Positions 48,165 to 57,460 of a stretch of 64,000 nt of DNA are shown in pieces. The notes beneath the pieces were generated by a model, which ran no database searches, had not been told where the DNA came from, and was given only the letters and a program-made list of their open reading frames with translations. The stretch is from assembly GCA_019787685.1 (NCBI GenBank), contig JAHNUO010000008.1, positions 248,001-312,000 on the forward strand. Reading direction: 5' to 3'. The stretch is from Chiua virens. Lineage: Eukaryota; Basidiomycota; Agaricomycetes; Boletales; Boletaceae. The first letter of the stretch is position 1. Every line of letters begins with the position of its first letter. The position numbers and the translations under genes are program-made.

Positions 48165-51100
48165 CTAGAAATCGAAAGAATCCCTGACAGGGCTTCCCAT
48201 GATATTGGTGTAGCCCTCGTCATCGATGGGGTCATCACAAGGGGACACCGAGCGTCGATCAGGAGACGCAGAACGTCGGGGCACAGAGCGGCGGGCTCGT
48301 TGAGGTGGGGGTACAGGGAGTACGGCGGGGCGGTTACGGCATGAGGACGAGGACGAGTTCGTCGACGAGGACGAAGTGGAGGGGATGGCAGGGCGAGGGG
48401 AGTGTCAGCTCCAGGTAGCTCCGGTGGCGACAGGAAGAAGTCGGTCGGCCAAGGGGATGCGAGAGCGTACCCGAGGAGGTCGTCCAGGGCACCGGGACTG
48501 GATATGGCCGGGGGACCAGGCGAGGCAAATGGGGCATTGGTACATGCCGCATTCGATGCGGATATGTCCGAGTTTTCGGCACTTGAAGCAGGCCTCATGG
48601 CAACGGGGGTGGTCGTCGGGGAGGGATACCTGACCGGTCCAAAAAAGATGTTCGGCCTCGGCGCGGTTAGAAGCAATCATTTCTGCCTTGGTGAATGGTT
48701 CCAAGGACGCAGAAGGAGTCGAGGGAGTAGGGGTGGGGGGACGGGCACGGGAAGCGAGTTCCGCTTGGTAGCGGCAAAGGTCGTCGAGGAACTCCCCCAT
48801 CTGCATCTGATGAAGGACATGCTCTAAGTAGGCTCGGATGCGGTCATGGATTTGACCAGTGATGGCGGAGAGGAGGCGGTTGTGGCGGTCGCTGCCGAGG
48901 AGGTCGGACTGGACGAAGATGAGTCGCTCGCACTGGAGGTACACCAGGTAGATGGCGTTCAGCGGGGAGTTCAGGTCAAGGTGGTGCTCGATGGGGAAGG
49001 CCATCGCGGGATCTAGGATGAGTTCGTGCATGCAGCGAAAGTACTCAGGGGTGGAAGTCGAGGAGCGGATGGTATGAGAATGGTAGGGGAGATCTACCGA
49101 TGTGACAGGAGGACGAATAGAGTTAGGAACAGGAGGAGGAATAGGCCATTGAGAAGGCGCTCCCCATCCTGTGCTCGCAACTGCTGAAACAGCTGGAGAA
49201 GGGGGTCGGGTGGACTCGGTGAGGAAGGATTCTGAGGAGAGGGAGGATTCATTGGTGGTGGAAGTGGCCGGTGGCGGGAGAGGGCAGTGTGGGATGGACG
49301 CGGTCGGAGTGAAGACGGGGATGGAGTGGATGATTTCGTTTTCAAAGTCAGGGGTGGAGCAAGAGCGGTAGGACATCACAGCTTTGACAGAGATGGGTGG
49401 TGGTGGTCTGAGCAGGGAGCGAGGTGGTCGTGGTGGGGGTTGGGTTGAGAAGGAGCGGACTGAGGGGAAATCCTTGGGATGGGCGCGCTTATAAGCGTCG
49501 ACCGTGTCCTTGGCATTGCCCAAATTGGATTCGGGTTCCCAAGAGTTGTCCGAGGCGGAATACCCTTTCCATCGGATCAGGAATTTGTGGTTCTGTGGGT
49601 TCTTGTTGTGTTTCAAGATCCGCTCGATCTCGTATTCTTCTTCTCCAGCGATAAGGTCAGGAGGGGGTTTCGGGAAGTTTGGGCCATAGGTTTCTGTTTC
49701 GCGATAGGGCAATAACAGTGAGGCGTGGAAGACTGGATGAATTTTCCAGGTCTTGGGAAGGCGGAGGCGGTACGTGAGCGGAGAGAGGACTTCCGTGATG
49801 GAGAAGGGTCCTTCTCGGCGAGAGGCGAGTTTCGGAGAGATGAGTTCCCGTTTCAAATTGCGGGCTTCCAGCCAAACCTGAGCTCCTTTCTTGAAGGGTT
49901 TGAACTTCTTGAAGGATCGGGCTTTCATGGCTTGGCGGGCGAGTTCGTGGGCAGCGAGGGCTTCATCGCGTGCGGCGGAGAGGGTTTTGAGGTGTTCCTC
50001 GATGGCAGGGAGTTTGGTTTCCGCAATGATAGCAGGCAGGGGACGAGGTTCATAGCCCATCATCAGGAAGAAGGGTGACTTTCCTGTGACAGAGTGAGGA
50101 CGGTGGTTGTGGGCGAATTCAGCCATAGGGAGAAGGTTGGCCCAGGACGAGGGATTGTTCTGGCAATACATGCGCAGATAGGTTTCGACTTCTTGGTTGA
50201 CTCGTTCTGTCTCGCCATCAGATTGGGGGTGGTAGGCGGTCGAGAGGGACAGCTTGTAACCAATCAGTCGGGCTAGTTCTTTGGTGAAGGTGGAGGCAAA
50301 TTACGGTCCACAATCGGAGATGATTTTGTCATAGAGGCCGAAACGCGTGTATACCTTGTGGAAAAAAAGGCATGCTATACCCGCAGAGTCGGCGGTTTTC
50401 ATGGTGGGGCAAAGAATTACCCCCTTCATAAGGCCGTGGTCGACCACAACCATAAGGGAATCGTATCCCTCCGCGGAGGTGGGCAAATCCGTGATGAGAT
50501 CCACGGAGATGTTCTGGAAGGGGCGAGAACACGTGGAGGGGATTGGAGAGAGGGGTGGGGTGGTCGGGTGGGTGTTGACCTTCTGCTATTGGCAGGTGGT
50601 GCAACTGGAGACATAGGAGCGGACGAAGGAGGCGAGACCCGGCCACCAAAATTTGGCGGCAACGAGTTGGCGGGTTTTCAGGAAACCGGGATGTCCGGCC
50701 GAGTGGGAGTCGTGGTGTCGAGCAACGATTTGCTGCCGGAGGTTCAAGTCAGGGGGAACGTAGACACGGCCCTGATAGGTCAGGACACCGGTGTCGTATT
50801 TCCAATCGGAGAGGCGGGCGCGGAAGGACGATGGGAGTCCGCTGTCCATAGCGTTCAATGTTTCGAGGACAAGGGGGTCATCGGCCGAAGATTTGGCGAT
50901 GAGGGCTTGGAGGTCGAGGGTGATGAGGTTGACGAATACGTCGTCTGGGAGGAGGGTGACATGTTCGTTGTCAGCGTCAGGGGTAACATGATCTGGGCGG
51001 CATGATAGCGCGTCCAGACCATCGAGGAGTTTTCCGGGGACATGGGAGAATGTCAAGTCAAAGTCGGCGAGGTCAAGGAGCCAACAAGCTTGTTGGCGGT

Positions 51101-53092
51101 TCAGGTTTTGGGGCTGACGGAAGTACATCAGGTTCTTGTGGTCAGAGAAGACCATGACCGGGTGTGCGCTTCCACAGAGGTGGTGGCACCAGGCCTTGAG
51201 GGATCTGATGACCGCGAGGAGTTCACGGTCATAGATGTCATAGTTTCGCTCCGCAGCATTGAATGACTGTGAGAGGTAGGAGCAAGGTTTCCAGTCGCTG
51301 TTGACATCGGTCTGGAGGAGGACACCGCCGGTTGTATACTTGGATGTGTCGGTGGTGATGGCAAAGGGTCGAGAGGAGTCGGGAAACCGGAGTACGGGAT
51401 CCGTGATGAAGGCCTTTTTAAGGCGTTCGAAGGCGTCGACCTGAGGGGGTCCCCAAGTCCAAGGGGCGTCTTTCTTGGTAAGATCGACGAGGGGTCGGGC
51501 GATAGTCGAGTAGTCGGGGATGAACCGACGGTAGAAGTTGGCGAAGCCCATGAATGAATGGACGTCCTTGAGCTTGGTGGGAGTTGGCCAATCGGCGATG
51601 CCAGCAACCTTGACAGGGTCCATGGCAAGTTCGCCGGGGCAAGTGATCATGCCAAGATATTCGACCTCCGTGGTGGTGAAGTGGCACTTCTCGAGTTTGA
51701 GGTGAAGGTCAAGTTCCTTCATACGGGCAAGAACGCGCTTGGTGCGTTCGGTGTGTTCAGCCTCATTCTCAGAGAAGATCAGGAGGTCGTCCATGTAGAT
51801 GACGAGCCATCCTTCCGCGATATGATCGCGGAAGGAGTCGTTCATGAATCGCTGGAAGGTGGCGGGGGAGTTGGTCAGTCCAAAGAACATGACCGTGGGC
51901 TCGAAGAGGCCGCGGCGGGTGATGAAGGCGGCTTTCTATTGATGTCTGTCTTTGATTCGGACATTGTTGTATCCCCATCGGACATCGAACTTGGTGAAGA
52001 GTTTGGCGTCTTTAAGTTTGTCGATGAGGTCGGAGATCAAGGGCAGGGGATAGGTGTCACGGATGGTATGTTCGTTCACGTAACGGTAGTCCTGGCAAGG
52101 TCGGAGTTTGCCATCCTTTTTCTTGACGAAGAAGAAGGGGGAGGCCTGTGGAGAATTAGACGGCCTAATTTTACCGTTTGTGAGGTGTTCGTCGATGAAT
52201 TCGTTGGTGGCTTTCCGTTCATCGGGGGATAAGGGGTAGACTTTCCCGACCTTGGGTTGGAACAAGTCCTTGAGGTGGATCTCGTGGTCGCAGGTCCGGG
52301 ATGGGGGCATCTGGTTGAATGGTTCCTTCGCGAATACAGATTCGAATTCCTTGTATTCCGAAGGGAGGGTAACCTTGGCTTTAGGGGCCACGGCAGCAAG
52401 GGAGGTGGCATTGGTGAGCTTCTCGGGTTGAGTGGTCCGAACGAAGCGATGCCCCGCGTGCATGACGCGGTTCACAGAGTGTTGGACAGAGCCGACCATA
52501 TAACGGTGGCCCCGTTGGGTGTCAAGGTAGTCATAGAGTTTACTGTCCCAGATAGGATCGGTGTCAAGGTGGCGAACCGGTCGGTTCGGTGGAGGATGGG
52601 CAAGCTTGGTGGAGTGGCGGGGTTCGTCGGTGGTGATAGGGGGAAGGTCAGTTTCGGGAGCGGAGATGGAGATGGTCTTGGCGACCCAGTCGATGACGGG
52701 GTTGATCGCCTTGAGCCAAGGGAGTCCTAGGATAACGTTTTCCGAACCACAATGGATGATGTGGAACTTTACGCGTTGGAGTACTCCGCCAAGGGCAATC
52801 CGGAGGGTGGTGGTGAACTTGATGTCACCGTTTTTGTTCATGGTAGCATCGACATTCCTAACCGGGATAGGTTTCGGAAGACGCTCTTTTGGAAATTTGT
52901 TCTTCTGGACGAAGTGCCAGTCGATACAGTTGATCCCGGCTCCAGAGTCGATGAGAGCACAGGTGTCGACGTCTTGTGAGGTACTAGTAGTGTTCAATCT
53001 AACGGGGATTTGCATAGATTGGGATGAGAGTTCGGCTACTAGTACATGGGTACGAGAATGGGAAGATACTGGCATTGAATCGGTCTTCCTCC
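48165..53092 (-). pseudogene. pol: pol of element 2: protease to chromodomain plus zinc-knuckle extension
   Basis: A single minus-strand frame from the gag-pol border to TAG 48165-48167, about 1,636 residues counted from the Met at 53075. Protease ALIDSGAGIN (residue about 40); RT YMDD (about 427-430); RNase H with DTSKYTTGGVLL; integrase HHCC (HHDSHSAGHPG to CTTC, about 790-830), MDLITDLP, SDCGP and DGETERVNQ; GPF-like REGPFSITEV; chromodomain EYEIERILKHNKN and FLIRWKGYSASDNSWEPE (about 1145-1195); then about 440 residues more, with CFKCRKLGHIRIEC (about 1496), CPICLAWSPGHIQSRC (about 1514) and a tail RRSVPRRSASPDRRSVSP ending in SFDF. Four in-frame stops: 51936 (TAG), 50586 (TAG), 50301 (TAA), 48405 (TGA). 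Not functional as it stands unless stops are read through. Confidence 0.9.
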
Positions 53093-54010
53093 TTAAAAAC
53101 CTGTGACCAGAGTGGTCACTTTGTTGACGCTCATGGTGTCCTCTTTGTCGTCATCTTCTACTTCGACTAGAGCGGGGACGGGTTCAGGTTTGGGTTCTGC
53201 TTTCTGCACCTTTTTAGAGGAGGATGCGGGAGTTGTCGAGGGTTTGGTCGTACAGACCGGGCAGGAGGAGGTGCGATGGCCAGGTTGACGGCACCGGAAG
53301 CAAAGGTTCTTCTCGAAGCATCACTTGCGCTCTGCTTCGGTCAACTTGGGAGGGATGTTGATGGCATCCACATCCATGGCGTCAGGGTCTCGCTACTTCT
53401 TGCGAGGGGTTTGGTCGTGGAAAACGACGGCGGCGGCAGGTTTCTTGTTTCGACGGGCGATCTCGTCGGTGCGCTCCCATTGGGTTTTGAAATGCACGGC
53501 TTGGGTATACCACTTGTCGATCATGGTAGGGACCATATCCATGCCTTGGATGCGCCTCATGAGAGAGGGGGGAAGGCCAGCCACGAAGAAGTTGATGAGG
53601 ACGGAGTCAGAGCCGGCAAGCCCTGCGGTGGTGACTTTGTTGCGGAAGGAGGAGATGAAGGAGGGGACATCTTCGTTCTTGGTGACGCGGGTAGTGGAGA
53701 GCCAGGCAATTGCATTGCCCTTGGTGTCGTGGTGTTCGAAGTCCTTTCAGAACTCTGTTTGCCAATCGCTCCAGGTCCCAAAGGAGCAGAGCGGGATGGA
53801 CTTAGTGCGGAAGGTATCAGCCCAGATTTTGGCTGACCCTTCGGTCATGAAGGAGAGGGCAAAGGCGACACGTTTGTTATCCGTATTGTAGATGGGGTCG
53901 TTGACAAAGAGGTAAGTGGCGACATCGTTTAGCCATGGTATGGCACGGTCGAAGGAACCATCAAAGGTGGAGGGTTTTCCGAGGCGAAGCTCAACTGCCT
54001 TGCTAGACAT
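53093..54010 (-). pseudogene. gag: gag of element 2
   Basis: Starts at the ATG giving MSSKAVELRLGKPSTFDGS, the same start as element 1. Capsid core with AIPWLNDVATYLFVNDP; zinc knuckle CFRCRQPGHRTSSC fits CX2CX4HX4C exactly. In-frame stops: TGA at 53747, TAG near 53390 and TGA just before the knuckle near 53309, the last shared with element 1. The frame ends GGT-TTT-TAA (53093-53101), the presumed -1 shift site. Confidence 0.82.
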
Positions 54011-54394
54011 GTTGCTAGACAAGGTGGGGGTGGTGAGTGAAGGTCCTAGTGTAGGGACGATCGAGGGCAGAGGGTTCCGGATAGATGATGGTCCAGGGTT
54101 GGGCCTTCATGGGGTCGTTGGGGACACGAAGGTAGCAAGAGTGGGGAGGTCAAGGTTCAAGGTAAGACGGTCGGCTAGTTGCTCGATCTCGCCTTCAGGG
54201 TGTTCGACATTGATGTCGAAGTCTTCCTCCTGGGGTTCAGAAGGTGGAGTCGTGGGTTCAGGGTTGTCGTCAGAAAGATCGGAGGATGGGGTGTGGGAGG
54301 TCCGAAGATTCCAGGCGGGGTTTAGGATTGGACGGGTGGGAGGTCGTCCGGCAATGGTGGGCAGCTATCTGCACGAAGGCAGGCTGTATACGAG

Positions 54395-54405
54395 AGTCTT
54401 GATCT
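54395..54405 (-). promoter_or_regulatory. Self-priming primer-binding site of element 2
   Basis: Read on the minus strand it is AGATCAAGACT, two bases inside the 5' LTR, exactly complementary to the predicted transcript start at 54741-54751. Same position and sequence as in element 1. Confidence 0.7.
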
Positions 54406-54407
54406 TA

Positions 54408-55138
54408 TGTTACAATAGCTCCGGGTAGGAACTAGCGTAGCCGCAAAAGCACCAAGGATCAAGTGGCTGCGATAACTCAAACAACCACCACTTGATATGT
54501 GGTGCGCTGAAGGAGTTCAAGGTAGACTGCAGTTAGCTAAGTGCTGACGGCAGAATCAAGGATAGAACTCAGGCGTTGCTGAGAGCGTCCAGTGGGGAAT
54601 CTATATCCGAGGGACCAAGGGACTTCCTCTTGTAATCGAGGTGGAACCTAGGCGTTGGCCGTAGGCGTCGAGGGTCAAGGATCAAGGAGGTCACAGGGGG
54701 GGTTCCCAAGTGGAGGCAGAGATACTCAGCTAGATTGCAGAGATCAAGACTAGAGTACATGGGTATCTCTGCGAGGTATTTATACTATGAGAATCGTGCA
54801 CAGACCAAGTAACTAAAAGAGGTAGGCCAGAAGAGCGGAAGGGCCAAGGGCCAAAAAGGAAGTGCACGATATCCAAAAGGGGTGGCCAAGAAGAGCGGAA
54901 CGGAATGAAAGGCCAGAAGGGGATTCGTATGATGCGAAGGCAACGGACGATGACACAGAAGAAATGACTAAGTGTGATGCCATTGGATGATGACACGAAG
55001 GAAATGAGTAAGCATCGGGTAAAGCCGATGTGAGGTTACGTAAGGTGAAATGCGTACAGATGAGCATACGAAGATACCTAGGTATTGAGTGAAGCCAAGT
55101 AGTACAAGTGAAACAAAGAAAAGAAAGAAATTGTAACA
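54408..55138 (-). repeat. 5' LTR of element 2
   Basis: 731 bp. On the minus strand TATAAATA (plus 54777-54784) precedes AGTCTTGATCT (plus 54741-54751) by 33 bp, the same spacing as in element 1. Confidence 0.9.
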
Positions 55139-55143
55139 ATACC

Positions 55144-55808
55144 TAGGTATCCTCATACATTCATCCGTATTTCATCTCTTTCCACCTTTATGTAACCAGC
55201 ATCGGCATTACCCGCATGCTTACTCTTTTCTTTCACGTCATCATCCGATGGCATCGCACTTAGTCATTTCATCTTTGTCATTATCTGTTGCCTTCACATC
55301 ATACAATTTCCCTTTTGGCCTTTTCTTCCATTCTGCTCTTCTTGGCCATCCCTTTTGGATATCATGCACTTCCCTTTTGGCCCTTTGCTCTTCCGCTCTT
55401 CTGGCCTCCCCTTTTAGTTACTTGGTCCATGCACGATTCTTGTAGTATAAATACCATGCAGTGATACTCCTGTACCTCAGTCTTGATCTACACAATCTAG
55501 CTAGTACCACTGCTCCTCTTCGGGCTTAACCTAAGCCATCCCTCGTTGCTGTGACCAATGTCCAGCATCTCGGTCCACCCCGATTACAAGGGGCAGTCTT
55601 TGGTCCTTCGGGTATAGATTCCCAACAGGACGCTCTCAGCAACGCCTGAGGTCTAACTTATCTCACTGGTAGCATCTGCTGACCAGTAATCCTCCTTGAA
55701 CTTTTTCAGCACACCACGTATCAAGTGGTGGTTGTTAGAGTTATTGCAGCCACTTGGTACTTAGCGCTTTTGCATCTATGCTAGGCCCTACCCGGGACTA
55801 TCATAACA
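55144..55808 (+). repeat. 3' LTR of element 1, second fragment
   Basis: 665 bp, from TAGGTATCCTC to TCATAACA, colinear with the 5' LTR from its position 55 onward; followed by the target duplicate AATGC. Confidence 0.9.
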
Positions 55809-55813
55809 AATGC

Positions 55814-56400
55814 CAATTGAGGACATCAAGGAATCCGTTAGCTGGATGGTATAGACTTGAGGATATCTCAATGGTGATCTGGACATTAAGGTATATTTTT
55901 ACCATTGTTCATACTTTAACTTACATGGCATTCTACTGCCCTCAAAGGAAAGGAAATATAATACTCAAAAACCATTCAAACATTCTCTCATTGCATCACT
56001 TATTCAAATCCAATGATTCAAAAAGAAAGATAAATGTATACATTTTTTAGACTGATTCAACCATATTTCCAAAGGTTTGCTTGTATTAACATTTACTGCC
56101 ATGAGTTATATCTAATTACCAGATATTGTTTCAAGTTCTAACAATATTTATAGATTGAGGGAGGTCTTAGAAAGGCCACAGCAGGGGCAACAAGAGATGT
56201 TGAATTCACAGATAATACATTTTCACTAAGGTTAGTATGTTTATAAGCTATATTCAAAAGCTAAACTGAAAGTCATAGATATCTCTATCATATGAAATGT
56301 TTAAGCAAGGTTGAGAAAGAATCTCCAAACTGGTTCTCCTTATATTGGAAGAAACTCAGCAATATTCTGCAGGTGAATTTTGAGTCATTAATTTATTTTA
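55814..56400 (+). pseudogene. 3' part of interrupted host-type gene (DUF6532-like)
   Basis: With one AATGC removed, the codon split by element 1 (atg c / ca att) is restored and the frame runs SEMPIEDIKESVSWMV, then after two stops GYLNGDLDIK. A candidate intron at 55891-55947 (GT-AG, 57 bp) joins to ERKYNTQKPFKHSLIASLIQ, matching the recalled DUF6532 pattern of a Pro-Phe-x-His-Pro-like turn and following helix. Further coding-like pieces are LRKATAGATRDVEFTDN (about 56165-56215) and KESPNWFSLYWKKL (about 56310-56350). In-frame TGA codons after Gln (55999) and near 56052 show decay. Confidence 0.5.
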
Positions 56401-56879
56401 ACAAATATTCTAATGAATGACATAGATCATCAGTCAATTTGTCTTATTTGGAGGACATATGTATGGATGTAGGTAGCAGTGTCAACTAGAATAGGATGTT
56501 TTGCTACTCACAATGCTTTCAAAGCATGGTCTACTTTTCCTTGTACTGTATTAATGTGTTAATGATGTTTCATTTTTATATGTCGTTATAGAATTGAAAA
56601 TTTGCTTGATCTCAATTAGATTGTCTTTGGAGTGAATAAAATTTCATACCAGTTAATAGTTTATATAACATATACAAAAACAACATATTCTATAGGTTTC
56701 ATTGAAGAAAACAAGTTGCTTTGTAATATTTGAACAAAAATAAATGCTATGAGAGTATATAAAGAGCACTATCATTGACCACCTTGCTATTAGGTCATTC
56801 TATGTATATAACACTATATAGCAATTCAAAATTTCCTAATGTCTACTGTACTACCACAGAATAATTAACACCTTTTACA

Positions 56880-57460
56880 TCTCATTCAAAAAGTCAATGA
56901 GTTCTTCAACCACCTTCCCATGAATGAATATACTCTTCACAAAGTCAACTAGTCAATTAACTACCCTATTCCTTATGACTATCCCCTTCCAGGTCCTGAT
57001 AATGATTTAGAATATCCTGTTTCTGATGCCAATAACAAATCTGAGCCTAATCCTAATGTTGTGCTGGAAGCAGTCACCAGCCTTATTGGCCCTGCCAGTG
57101 CTGATGGTGAGGGAGACTCTGACCCTCAGGCTGATCCAGAGATTGAATGAGGTAATGAAAGTGAAAACTTTGACTTGAATGCTGTATCTGGTGATAAATC
57201 TGAAGAATTGAATGTTATGCTGGGCCCAATATCCCTCTACCCAAAAGCTTACTGTGCCAGCCTCTCCAGTGTGTTTGCTGAGCCACCAGGCTTCCACACC
57301 CAAGCCTGCTGTCACTGGGCATGGTCATGTTGTATCTACCAAGTCAAGTAACAATGACCAATGCAGCAACTCTGTGGCACTGTCAGTGAATGAATATGAC
57401 CAGGCAATGTGCAGTAAGTGCCTCATTTTCTCCCTTTACAAAAGCTCATTCCATGTATAT
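56880..57460 (+). pseudogene. Acidic coding-like segment, unrecognised
   Basis: A plus-strand frame reads KVNEFFNHLPMNEY, then DNDLEYPVSDANNKSEPNP, SADGEGDSDPQADPEIE and, after a TGA, GNESENFDLNAVSGDKSEE. It may be the C-terminal part of the interrupted gene upstream or a separate relic. It is rich in Asp, Glu, Ser and Asn and shows no domain I know. 56401-56880 is AT-rich with no supported feature. Confidence 0.35.

Larger units (their letters stand above)
47392..55138 (-). mobile_element. Element 2: Ty3/gypsy chromovirus, nested, minus strand
   Basis: Ends are 731-bp LTRs (47392-48122 and 54408-55138) opening TGTTAC on the plus strand and closing TGTAACA, and ATACC flanks both sides (47387-47391 and 55139-55143). 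The LTRs differ at about 18 sites by hand count, fewer than half the rate of element 1's pair, consistent with later arrival. The pol frame is open apart from four single stops, so this copy decayed only recently. Confidence 0.93.
40324..55808 (+). mobile_element. Element 1: Ty3/gypsy chromovirus with element 2 nested in its 3' LTR
   Basis: TSD AATGC lies at 40319-40323 and 55809-55813. The 5' LTR (40324-41042) is 719 bp. The 3' LTR is split into 47338-47391 and 55144-55808, which add up to 719 bp once element 2 and its duplicated ATACC are removed. Without the nested insertion the element is about 7.7 kb. The two LTRs differ at roughly 40 sites by hand count, mostly transitions. Coding regions carry one frameshift and more than ten stops, so it is inactive. 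Confidence 0.92.

Noticed and set aside
53276..53891. Long plus-strand open frames across the nested element (also 50358-51005, 51558-52232, 52257-52730, 48402-48827)
   Set aside because: They are antisense shadows of the gag and pol frames of element 2, which has a matching domain order on the minus strand and GC-rich codons that keep the opposite strand open.
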